A stretch of 64,000 nucleotides of DNA from contig JAYQTS010000014.1 in the NCBI GenBank assembly GCA_038147755.1, positions 186,001-250,000 of the forward strand. The letters run 5' to 3'. Below are positions 40,101 through 47,551 of the stretch, one piece after another. The notes beneath the pieces were generated by a model. It had not been told where the DNA came from. It was given only the letters and a program-made list of their open reading frames with translations, and searched no databases. How positions within the stretch are numbered: the stretch's first letter is position 1; each line of letters opens with the position of its first letter. The DNA is from UBA5951 sp012269555 (GTDB lineage Bacteria > Pseudomonadota > Alphaproteobacteria > Puniceispirillales > Puniceispirillaceae). A program made the translations under genes and the position numbers.

Positions 40101-40823
40101 ATTACCTCGTAATTTTGAGAAGTTAGAACCCGTTCCAGAACCATATTTAAATAAGCGCGCTTCTCGAACCCATAAATCCATAATGCCGCCTTCATTTACC
40201 AAATCATCATCTACAGATTGGATAAAACATGCATGCGGTTGTGGGTGTTCGTATGAGGATTTAGAGCGCACCATTTTCCCTGTTTCAAAATCAACATAGT
40301 AGTGACCTTGGCTAGGGCCATCAATACCATATGCCCAATGCAATCCTGTATTAAACCATTGTGGTGAATTAGGTGCGGCCATTTGCCGAGCTAACATCAC
40401 ACTCATTTCTTCATAATAAATCTTAGCATCATTCTCGCTACTAAAATATCCTCCTTTCCAGCCCCAATATGTCCACGTTCCCGCTAGACGATGAAAAACC
40501 TGTTTTGCAGAGGTCTCTCCAATGTATCTTTCATCTTTAGGAAGAAGATTTAATGCCTCTATATCTGGTTTGGAGCGCCATAACCAAGATGGCATGCCAT
40601 TCTCTTCAATTTTTTTGAGCCGTGCAGCTACGCCGGCTTTTCGGAAATATTTTTGGGAAATTATATCTGTTGCTACCTGACTATATTGCTCCGGCACTTC
40701 AATATCCGCTGCTGAGAAAACTATTGTACCGTCCGGATTGCGAATTTCGCTACTTGCTGACCTAAATGGAATATTATCGTAGATTTCTTCATTTTCTTTT
40801 GTCAGTAGCCGTTCAAAACGCAT
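37200..40823 (-). CDS. nrdJ: Adenosylcobalamin-dependent ribonucleotide reductase (class II)
   Basis: 1207 residues, the long NrdJ form. The active-site core SNPCSEYMFLDDTACNLASLN lies near residue 475. GSGTGSNFSKLRG holds effector/substrate residues, GTIGLVMDCDTTGIEPDFA is a second core loop, and the C-terminal tail carries redox and zinc-ribbon cysteines (GESCPECQNFTLVRNG, CLKCNTCGSTTGCS). It makes deoxynucleotides using B12, so the organism must import or make cobalamin. The 429-base upstream gap may hold its regulation. Confidence 0.96.
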   Translation of the reverse strand: MRFERLLTKENEEIYDNIPFRSASSEIRNPDGTIVFSAADIEVPEQYSQVATDIISQKYFRKAGVAARLKKIEENGMPSWLWRSKPDIEALNLLPKDERYIGETSAKQVFHRLAGTWTYWGWKGGYFSSENDAKIYYEEMSVMLARQMAAPNSPQWFNTGLHWAYGIDGPSQGHYYVDFETGKMVRSKSSYEHPQPHACFIQSVDDDLVNEGGIMDLWVREARLFKYGSGTGSNFSKLRGNGENLSGGGKSSGLMSFLKIGDRAAGAIKSGGTTRRAAKMVTVDVDHPDIEEYIDWKVVEEQKVAALVTGSKIASKHMSDVMRACVEATNLGDTERYNPKQNSQLKKAIIEARKAMLPENYVQRVIQFAQQGFTEIEFKTYDTDWDSEAYLTVAGQNSNNSVRVSNAFLNTVEQKGKWSLIGRVDGKITKEVDATELWDKIAYAAWACADPGLQYDTTINEWHTCPKGGRINASNPCSEYMFLDDTACNLASLNLMQFRHDDGTFDIETFEHATRIWTLTLEISVTMAQFPSKEIAQGSYDYRTLGLGFANIGGMLMAAGYSYDSDEARAICGAISAIMTGKSYATSAEIASELGAFPKYKLNAKSMMRVMENHKNAALGKSDGYHELSVLPVPLAIKNIPDKTLVTAAEKAWEEAVRLGKKYGYRNAQATVIAPTGTIGLVMDCDTTGIEPDFAIVKFKKLAGGGYFKIINRVVPEALKKLGYKENQIEDITRYAVGHGSLKDCQAISISALKDKGFTEEVLKKLDASLENAFDIKFAFNHYALGHDFCRETLGFSEAQLNDFSFNMLEELGFSKDEIDAANIHICGAMTLEGAPHLKRQHLPIFDCANVCGRIGKRYLSVESHITMMAAAQPFISGAISKTINMPNNASVEECGNAYMQSWRLGLKANALYRDGSKLSQPLSSALIDEEDLEEAQIKSTPQIIEKIVERVIHLQDRERLPHRRKGYTQKASVGGHKVYIRTGEYQDGRLGEIFIDMHKEGAAFRSLMNNFAIAVSIGLQYGVPLEEFVEAFTFTRFEPQGIVTGNDAIKMSSSILDYTFRELAISYLDRHDLGHVNKDDLDADTIGGGEAQSELVDRATSRGFIRKQGLKVYSNQNQTSRAIGQETNIATSFIAPAPEAEPGVITQGVSQDTGNISAVANNQEMVKQARMQGYEGESCPECQNFTLVRNGTCLKCNTCGSTTGCS

Positions 40824-41252
40824 AATATTATATCCTTTTATTTAAATGATTCGCTAATGATTTTCTAGGCGAACCCCTGATTTTCCTAATAATCAAATTG
40901 ATGTTTATTAACTACATATAGTAGACATGGCTTTCGAGGTTACCTGATGTAGTATTTTAGATCAAGTTAGACAACAAAAAAAAATTTACTATTTTGACTT
41001 TTTCTTCTTGATTTTTTCTAGGTAATTGAAATCATTGAGTTGATAATGGAAAAAAATTTTTTAAGTAAAAAAATATTTTGTTGTTTGGCTTAATTTAACA
41101 GACACTGCTCTTCATCTTTTTCTTATTATTACCACAATTTGAAACAAAATATTTATCTATCATTCTTTTTTTGGTAAAATGTTTATTGTGAAAGAGTTAA
41201 AAGTAAAGTTTGGAAAAACGACTTATATTTATCATTTTTTGGGAACACGCCT
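40824..41252. other. Divergent intergenic region, nrdJ / NDUFA12
   Basis: 429 very AT-rich bases, including a 30-base T/A-rich stretch around 41000-41090. I see no tRNA, no B12-box-like cobalamin riboswitch core and no credible ORF on either strand apart from a short frame discussed under NDUFA12. The palindrome at 40911-40924 is the only site I would flag. Confidence 0.55.
40911..40924. promoter_or_regulatory. Possible NrdR-type box upstream of nrdJ
   Basis: ACTACATATAGTAG contains CTAC and GTAG arms around ATATA, about 90 bases before the nrdJ start. It resembles the NrdR consensus (ACACWATATWGTGT-like) that usually appears twice, 31-32 bases apart. A second, poorer candidate, TGATGTAGTAT near 40945-40955, has the right spacing but is not palindromic. 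Confidence 0.3.
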
Positions 41253-41612
41253 ATGCATATAATCTCTAAAATACTGATAGTATGCACTTCGAAATTTAGA
41301 GGTGAAGATAGTTTTGGTAACAAATATTATGAGAGGATTAGAAAAAAAAACCATTTAAGATCAAAAAGGTTTGTTTTGTTTAAAGGGACTGCAGAAGCAT
41401 CTAAAGTTCCAGCAGATTGGCATGGGTGGCTTCACCACACACAAGATGAAATTCCTCCAAAGGACGGATATCAAAAATACGACTGGCAGCGTGCTCACCT
41501 TCCTAATTTAACTGGCACTAAATTTGCCTACCGTCCAAAGGGGCATATGTTGAGCGGTGGAAAGAGAGAAAAAGCTACTGGTGATTACGAACCTTGGACA
41601 CCAACATCGTGA
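41253..41612 (+). CDS. NADH dehydrogenase accessory subunit NDUFA12-like
   Basis: 119 residues. The conserved block is clear: GEDSFGNKYYE, KRFVLFKGTAEASKVPADWHGWLHHTQDE, HLPNLTGTKFAYRPKGHM and KATGDYEPWTP. NDUFA12 (B17.2) is an accessory subunit of complex I shared by mitochondria and alphaproteobacteria. The usual N-terminal WW...GT segment is missing from this frame. Just upstream another frame reads HFLGTRLCI and stops, so the first ~20 codons may be disrupted or the start may be wrong. It heads the row mlaD - DUF2155 gene. Confidence 0.85.
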   Translation: MHIISKILIVCTSKFRGEDSFGNKYYERIRKKNHLRSKRFVLFKGTAEASKVPADWHGWLHHTQDEIPPKDGYQKYDWQRAHLPNLTGTKFAYRPKGHMLSGGKREKATGDYEPWTPTS

Positions 41613-41687
41613 CCTGCTTCGTTCAAAAAAGAGCTTTCCTCAGCATGTATATTATCATAGTTACCTTTATCAAAGGACATAAGTAAC

Positions 41688-42134
41688 ATGCGTCAAAACA
41701 CTTTAGAAACATTACTTGGAGCAATAATAATCGTGGGCGCTCTACTTTTCGCGATAACCGTTTATAATTCCGCAAATATTACACCATCGGAAGGCATCGA
41801 GTTAAAAGCAGAATTTGGCGATGTATCTGGATTAACGAAAGGAGATGATGTATTTCTCTCTGGCATTAAGATAGGTCAGGTAACCTCTTATGAGATAGAT
41901 AAAAAAAGCTACATGGCGCGACTTAGTTTTAGAATAAATCCAGATATAAAGTTGCCGTCTGATTCTAGTGCTAGGATTGTGGCTTCGTCCCTTTTAGGAG
42001 GTTATGTACTTGAGATTTCGCCTGGCTCTAATGAAGAAATGATGCAGGACGGAGACATCATATATGATACGACAGATCCAGTTAGTCTTACAGATTTATT
42101 AGGCAAATTTGTATTTCAAAGTGCTAACAAATAG
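41688..42134 (+). CDS. mlaD: MlaD-like lipid transport protein (MCE domain)
   Basis: 148 residues. One N-terminal membrane segment (about residues 6-27, ETLLGAIIIVGALLFAITVY) is followed by a single MCE domain (about residues 38-118: LKAEFGDVSGLTKGDDVFLS, GIKIGQV, SSLLGGYVLEISPG). MlaD forms the periplasmic ring of the Mla ABC transporter that returns phospholipids from the outer to the inner membrane. The ABC genes mlaE/F are not beside it, as is usual in alphaproteobacteria where mlaD is near NDUFA12. Confidence 0.9.
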   Translation: MRQNTLETLLGAIIIVGALLFAITVYNSANITPSEGIELKAEFGDVSGLTKGDDVFLSGIKIGQVTSYEIDKKSYMARLSFRINPDIKLPSDSSARIVASSLLGGYVLEISPGSNEEMMQDGDIIYDTTDPVSLTDLLGKFVFQSANK

Positions 42135-42151
42135 TTTTAAGAATTTTGGAA

Positions 42152-42550
42152 ATGAAGATTATTAGTACTTTTTTATCGCTTATATTTTTTCTTGTGACTA
42201 GCTTATTTATCGAAATCAGACAGGCAGACGCATCAAATTGGATAGTATCTCAAACAGCTGAATTACAGCTTCTTGATAAAATAACAGCCCGTATTTCTAC
42301 TAAAAAAGTCCAAGTTGGTGGTGGAACTGAGTTTGGAACGTTAGAGTTGAGGGTGTATCATTGTGCTTACAGACCCCCAGAAGAACCTCCTGAAAATGCA
42401 GCATTTATTGTAATTTATGACAACGGATATGGAGATAGAAAGCTTCAAAAAGCACTTTTTTCTGGGTGGATGTTTGCCTCTAGTCCGGCCATCTCTGGCC
42501 TTGAACACCCTGTTTACGACGTAACTTTGTTATCATGCCATAACGAATGA
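42152..42550 (+). CDS. DUF2155 domain protein
   Basis: About 132 residues, starting at ATG 42152 (a TTG at 42146 is possible). A signal sequence ends near ADA. The domain shows AELQLLDKITARIS, GTLELRVYHCAYRPPEE, FIVIYD, then SGWMFASSPAISGLEHPVYDVTLLSC, the standard end of the family. Cysteines sit in YHC and LLSC. Predicted periplasmic, role unknown. Its last 37 bases overlap the end of the convergent aat gene. Confidence 0.88.
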   Translation: MKIISTFLSLIFFLVTSLFIEIRQADASNWIVSQTAELQLLDKITARISTKKVQVGGGTEFGTLELRVYHCAYRPPEEPPENAAFIVIYDNGYGDRKLQKALFSGWMFASSPAISGLEHPVYDVTLLSCHNE

Positions 42551-43176
42551 ATAATTTGAGATTCTGGGGTGTGTAGTTCAAGACTAGCTTCAGTGTTTAT
42601 TGCAGTTTTTAGTTTTTTTTGAAATGCCGTATTGTCTATTGACTCTATTCCAAATTGAATAAGATGATCGCTCACAAATTGTGCGTCTAATAAACTAAAA
42701 TTTCCATATTTTAGCCTAGCCATTAAATGACAAAGCGCAATTTTTGAAGCATTAGATTTACGGCTAAACATAGATTCACCAAAGAAGGCACCGCCTATGG
42801 CAACTCCATATAATCCGCCTATTAAATTACCTTCCTGGTAGGCTTCCACTGAGTGCGCAAAACCTAACATGTGAAGAGAAATATATAATCTTCTAATCAT
42901 GGGGTTTATCCAGGTATCTTTTGTGCGAGTTCGAGGTGCAGCACATCCATCAATTACGGCTGGAAAATTTTGATTCCATTGAATTTCAAATGGTTGTTTT
43001 TTTAATAACCTTAATAATTTTTTTGGGATTTTCGGAGGTCGAAATGGTAATACTCCGCGCACGTCTGGTTGAAAAAATTGGATATCCCTAGAGTTTTTAC
43101 TTGTAGCCATAGGGAAAATACCTAGAGTATAAGCCTGTATGATTGTCTCTGGAGCAATAATAAATTGTTGTGACAC
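42514..43176 (-). CDS. aat: Leucyl/phenylalanyl-tRNA-protein transferase
   Basis: 220 residues. TLGIFPMATSKNSRDIQFFQPDVRGVLPF near the start and SVEAYQEGNLIGGLYGVAIGGAFFGESMFS in the core are the Aat motifs; the tail DAQFVSDHLIQFG closes the fold. The enzyme adds Leu/Phe to N-terminal Arg/Lys, creating N-degrons for ClpS-ClpA, both encoded 8-10 kb upstream. The GTG start at 43176 has GGGAGA before it. Confidence 0.93.
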   Translation of the reverse strand: MSQQFIIAPETIIQAYTLGIFPMATSKNSRDIQFFQPDVRGVLPFRPPKIPKKLLRLLKKQPFEIQWNQNFPAVIDGCAAPRTRTKDTWINPMIRRLYISLHMLGFAHSVEAYQEGNLIGGLYGVAIGGAFFGESMFSRKSNASKIALCHLMARLKYGNFSLLDAQFVSDHLIQFGIESIDNTAFQKKLKTAINTEASLELHTPESQIIHSLWHDNKVTS

Positions 43177-43323
43177 TATATTCTCCCAATAATAGCGATT
43201 ATCATTTGTCTATTTGACTAAATGAAATTTAGGGTGATGAAATATGAATATTAAACCGTTTTATTCAAGATTTTTATAAGAAATTGAAATGCAATAAATT
43301 TGCTAATCACTCATGACGTCCTC

Positions 43324-43764
43324 TTATTCAGTTAAGAAGGACTCCGCAATTGCTCTCATAGCTAGATTGTAGGATTGCGCTCCAAGTCCAACAATAACGC
43401 CATTTGATATTGATGAAATCATTGAAGTGTGTGTGTATTCTTCTCGACCATAAATGTTAGAAATATGTACTTCAATGATCATTCCAGAAAATAAGGCTAG
43501 CGAGTCTCTAATCGCAACTGATGTATGGCTATATCCACCTGCATTAATAATAATGCCCTCATATTTACCATTAGCTTTTTGAATCAAACTCACAAGCTCC
43601 CCCTCATAATTGGTTTGAGCAAAATTCACTTCCACTTGAAGTTCATTAGCCAAGGCTTCACAGGCAGATTCAATTTCTTTTAAGTTTATATGTCCATAAA
43701 TCTCAGGTTGTCTTGTCCCGAGCATGTTTAGATTTGGTCCATTAAGAATAAGAATTTTTGCCAT
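43324..43764 (-). CDS. aroQ: Type II 3-dehydroquinate dehydratase
   Basis: 146 residues. Catalytic tyrosine in QPEIYG and residues NGPNLNMLGTRQPEIYG at the start; NAGGYSHTSVAIRDSL with the catalytic histidine; EVHISNIYGREEYTHTS closes the site. It makes 3-dehydroshikimate, upstream of AroC in the pathway. In many alphaproteobacteria accB-accC lie between aroQ and aat; here only 147 bases separate them. Confidence 0.95.
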   Translation of the reverse strand: MAKILILNGPNLNMLGTRQPEIYGHINLKEIESACEALANELQVEVNFAQTNYEGELVSLIQKANGKYEGIIINAGGYSHTSVAIRDSLALFSGMIIEVHISNIYGREEYTHTSMISSISNGVIVGLGAQSYNLAMRAIAESFLTE

Positions 43765-43911
43765 TGTTCGATGTACCTAATTTCTAATAGTAAATTTACT
43801 TTTTAAAATATTCATAGCCCATTTAAATAAATAATGCGAATAAACAATGCTCAGTGAAATATTAATCCAAGCTAATTTAGCCAATTAATTTGGTCCTTGC
43901 ATCGATAGTTT

Positions 43912-44619
43912 TCAGTTTTTATTTCTTTCTGAATCAATAATTGCCATCATTTCTTTTAGACTAATTGCACCTGGAATAATTTTCTTACCTATCAATAAAG
44001 CAGGTGTGCCTTCTATTCCAATTGCCCGACCAGAATCGATGTTACGACGTAAAATTCGATCAAATTTATTACTTGAAATAGCAGCAGTAAATTTTTCCAT
44101 ATTGAGACCAACCATAGTTGCAATCGACTTCAAGGAATCCTCTGTGATTCTTCCAACTGAGTTCATTAAAGCAAGATGATACTCAAAAAACTTATTTTGT
44201 TCTTCCGCTGCAAGAGCAGCTTTTGCTGCTAATACAGAGCTTTCTGCTAATATCGGAAATTCCTTTATTACTATTAGTATATCATCATCTTCATTAATGA
44301 GAGTCTGAAGTGTTTTAAAAAGTTTCTTGCAATAGCCACAATTATAATCTGAATACTCATAGATAATGAAAGACGCATTTGGGTTGCCAAATCGTCCATC
44401 ACCCTCAGTTTCATAAGTAAGTGACATTGCATTTTCTTCAGCTTCTTTTGACTTCTGGTTTGAATAATTTAATATTATTTCATATAAAATATCTGGATTT
44501 TGATTAAGATAATCATGGACAATTTGTTGAATCATTTGCTCTTCAGATTCTGAAAACTGTGCATTTACAGGATTGGTCATAATAATAGATAGCCCAATGA
44601 AAAAAATTAAGTGTTTCAT
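43912..44619 (-). CDS. DsbA-family thiol:disulfide oxidoreductase
   Basis: 235 residues. A signal peptide ends near NAQ. A helical N-terminal extension (SEEQMIQQIVHDYLNQNPDILYE) precedes the thioredoxin fold. The redox motif is CGYC near residue 92 (EYSDYNCGYCKKLFK), with GIEGTPALLIG holding the cis-proline. This is the Com1/ScsC-like periplasmic family; whether it oxidises or isomerises is not shown. GGAGAA supports the ATG. aroQ follows on the same strand after 147 bases. Confidence 0.88.
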   Translation of the reverse strand: MKHLIFFIGLSIIMTNPVNAQFSESEEQMIQQIVHDYLNQNPDILYEIILNYSNQKSKEAEENAMSLTYETEGDGRFGNPNASFIIYEYSDYNCGYCKKLFKTLQTLINEDDDILIVIKEFPILAESSVLAAKAALAAEEQNKFFEYHLALMNSVGRITEDSLKSIATMVGLNMEKFTAAISSNKFDRILRRNIDSGRAIGIEGTPALLIGKKIIPGAISLKEMMAIIDSERNKN

Positions 44620-44747
44620 ATTCTCCTGCTGATTAAAGTTGTGAAAATTATAATGGTCATTAACACGGACAAATTAATCTTTCAATGGAAGAAGCCGAAC
44701 TGCAAAAAACTAGATACCTATTAACAAATTGTGATTAGCTAAAATAT

Positions 44748-46091
44748 TTATTTAGTTTTTAATGTCTGAGAATCTTGTATTAAGAATTTAAGGTCTTTCA
44801 GGCTTTTTTCTAATTTAGGGTTTAAATTTGGAATCTTTAGGGCACGTTCTAAGTGCTTGGTTGCCTGCGGCAAATCGTTACTGAGATAAGAGGCTTCAGC
44901 AAGTTGCAGGTTTGCGCTAGCCAGGTCACCTGTTTTCCCTAAAGCAGTTGCATATTCTCTTCGAGCAAAGGGTAACTTAGGCTCTCCATCAACTGCAATT
45001 TTTAGTATTTCTCTTGCATTAAAATAATACTCAGAACTATCTGCTGATAAAAACACTCTCCCAAGACGTAAGGCAATTAGTGGAGCCCCGCCACTTTTAT
45101 TAAATGCTTCTTCAAAATACTTAATTGCAGATGAGAGCAATCCATCAGCAAAAGCGATTTCACCTGCAAGTTCATAAAAATAAGGGTTGTTTGGCTCGGC
45201 TATAAGCAAAGAGCTTACATCTTTACTAGCCTTTTCTAGGCTTCCATATCTTAAGTAGGCGATTGCACGCTGATACATTTCGTCTGATGAAAGGGTATCA
45301 TTTTTTAAATTTTGAATAATTTCTTCAGGTCGTTTTTCATAACTTGATATTTTTCCTACTATGCGCTTGAAACTAGCATAGTCAACTATGTTCATTCTAT
45401 TGTTTGTGAAATTAGATTTAGTAAGATGGTCTTTATAGACTGCTAAACGTTTTTTTGCCTCAGGGTGGGTTCGATAATATTCTGATTGGTAACTTTCAGG
45501 AAGAGCATTTTCATTTGATAGTCTTTTCATCATTCTTGCCATACCAGCGGCGCTTATTTGTAATTCATCAAGCATTTTAAGCGCCCATTCATCTGCAATC
45601 GCTTCATTTATTCGGGAACCATAATAATAGTGTCTTGCTACTCTATCGTTTCCACCAATTAAAAGACTTGCAGCCAATTCTTCAGAGCCGCCTATTGCGG
45701 CTGCGGCGGCGAGAGCAGTGCTCAAAGAGGATGCATTCCTCGCAACTTCTAATGATTCATTTTTTCTAGCCACATGGCCAGATACAATATGACCTAATTC
45801 ATGTGCCATTACGCCAATGACTTCTTCTAAAGACTCTGCTTTTAGTAATAAACCTGAGTGAAGATAAATAACGTTATCACTGGTAACAAAGGCATTATAA
45901 GAAGAATTCAAAATCAATCTAACTTTTATTTGCGATGAAATATTAGCTTTATTCAGTAAAGGCTCTAAAAAAGCTTCTAGTTTAGCTTCGATTTCTGCAT
46001 CGCGAATTAAATTCGCATAGCAACTTGTTGTTAAACCGATAAAAAATAAGAAAAAAGATATTATTAAATGAAAGTTTCTAATATTCGACAT
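44748..46091 (-). CDS. Periplasmic M48 metalloprotease with TPR repeats (BepA-like)
   Basis: 447 residues. Signal peptide, then an M48 domain with HELGHIVSGH near residue 95, the third zinc ligand in EAIADEWALKM, and HPEAKKR. The C-terminal half (about residues 260-440) has TPR-type repeats such as YFYELAGEIAFADGLLSSAI and ALGKTGDLASANLQLAEAS. Such proteins (BepA/YfgC) check outer-membrane protein and LPS assembly. It precedes the DsbA-like gene on the same strand, a usual pair in this class. Confidence 0.88.
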   Translation of the reverse strand: MSNIRNFHLIISFFLFFIGLTTSCYANLIRDAEIEAKLEAFLEPLLNKANISSQIKVRLILNSSYNAFVTSDNVIYLHSGLLLKAESLEEVIGVMAHELGHIVSGHVARKNESLEVARNASSLSTALAAAAAIGGSEELAASLLIGGNDRVARHYYYGSRINEAIADEWALKMLDELQISAAGMARMMKRLSNENALPESYQSEYYRTHPEAKKRLAVYKDHLTKSNFTNNRMNIVDYASFKRIVGKISSYEKRPEEIIQNLKNDTLSSDEMYQRAIAYLRYGSLEKASKDVSSLLIAEPNNPYFYELAGEIAFADGLLSSAIKYFEEAFNKSGGAPLIALRLGRVFLSADSSEYYFNAREILKIAVDGEPKLPFARREYATALGKTGDLASANLQLAEASYLSNDLPQATKHLERALKIPNLNPKLEKSLKDLKFLIQDSQTLKTK

Positions 46092-46325
46092 TTGTTTTGT
46101 TAATTTTATTTAAAAAATGAAATATAATTCTAAAAATATACAAAAAATTGTATAAAATTCTAATTAATCCATTTGACACAATAATTTAGATATGATGTTT
46201 TGCGCCTTTATAAGTAATAAAAATTATAATTAATTATTGCACAAATAGATTTGTTTATAAGCCTAACATAAGGCCTCACATTGTCTAGAATATAAAGATT
46301 GAAGACTTAAAACAAGGGTAACAAA

Positions 46326-47508
46326 ATGAGCGGTCCAACATTAAAAGTTTCTAATAGAAGCAAAATGCCACCATTTATGGCAATGGATGTAATGCGTCTT
46401 GCAGCTGAATTAGAAGCTGATGGAAGTGATATAGTGCATTTAGAGGTTGGGCAGCCTTGTTCTCCAGCGCCCCAGAAAGTTATTGATGCACTCGCTGCAT
46501 CCATGGGACAAGTAAAAACACATGGATATTCAGTGGCACTAGGAATCCCGGAGTTACGGTTAAGAATAGCAGACCATTATGAACAATGGTATGGGGAAAA
46601 AATTGGACCTGAGCGTGTTGCAGTAACAGTTGGTTCATCAATGGCATTTGCAATATCTTTCCTGGCCTCATTTGATATTGGGGATAAAATTGCAATCCCA
46701 AATCCGGGTTATCCTGCCTATCGCAATCTAATGTTAGGTATGGGATTAGAGCCCGTTACACTAAATGCAGGTCCATTAGAAGGGTGGATGCCAAGATTAA
46801 AAGATATGGAAAAATGGGATAATTTGCCCGATGGTCTAATGATCGCAAGTCCCCATAACCCAACTGGTGTAATAATTCCAGATAATGAGTTGAAAGATAT
46901 TTGTGAATGGTGTGACAAAAATGGAGTTAGATTAATATCCGATGAAATTTATCACGGATTATCCTACAAAGGCAGATGTGAGACAGCTTTGAAATATAGC
47001 TGATAATGTGATTGTAATAAATAGCCTTTCAAAATATTTTTCTATGACAGGATGGCGCATTGGTTGGATGATATTGCCTGAGCAATTATTAAACACAGCC
47101 GAAAAACTAGCGCAAAATTTGTATATTTCAGCACCAACACCAAATCAATTTGCAGCAATTGCGGCTTTTGATTGTAGTGAAGAATTAGACCAGAATATTA
47201 GACGTTATGAGGAAAATAGGAACATATTATTATCAGGTCTGCCTGCAGAGTTTTTAGGAAATGCTGCTCCATGTGACGGAGCATTTTATATCTATGCAGA
47301 TATATCCGCGTTAAGTGTGGACTCAGTTAATTTTGCTAAAAAATTACTCGATGAGACTGGTGTTGCAACCACGCCAGGTGTTGACTTTGATCCAATTAAT
47401 GGACATCGATATTTGCGTTTATCTTTTGCGGGTGCGACACAAACAATGAATGAGGCTGTTAAACGAATTAACGAATTTGTCCTAACCTATAAAAGAGACG
47501 CCGCGTAA
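46326..47508 (+). CDS. Class I/II aminotransferase, one frameshift
   Basis: PLP-dependent, about 393 residues after repair. The first part has GQPCSPAPQKVIDAL, the SVALGIPELR region, NPGYPAYRNL, ASPHNPTGVI and SDEIYHGL. Near 46997 one extra A breaks the frame (ALKYAD expected). It resumes as VIVINSLSKYFSMTGWRIGW with the PLP lysine (SLSKYFSMTG), ending RYLRLSFAGATQTMNEAVKRI. The substrate cannot be set; aspartate/tyrosine-type aminotransferase is the general class. AGGG supports the ATG. It is convergent with rne. Confidence 0.85.
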
Positions 47509-47551
47509 TTAACAAACCTAAAAATTTTTTAATAAAATATTTATTATTAAT

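Noticed and set aside
39823..40299. 158-codon plus-strand frame inside nrdJ, and similar long antisense frames inside fabI, tyrS and the AsmA-like gene
   Set aside because: Each lies wholly within an intact, highly conserved gene on the other strand and has no family signature.
40824..41252. Cobalamin riboswitch upstream of nrdJ
   Set aside because: I found no B12-box core or paired flanking stems; the region is almost entirely A/T.
46173..46201. Sigma70-type promoter for the aminotransferase gene
   Set aside because: TTGACA at 46173 is followed by TATGAT only 12 bases later; at normal spacing nothing fits.
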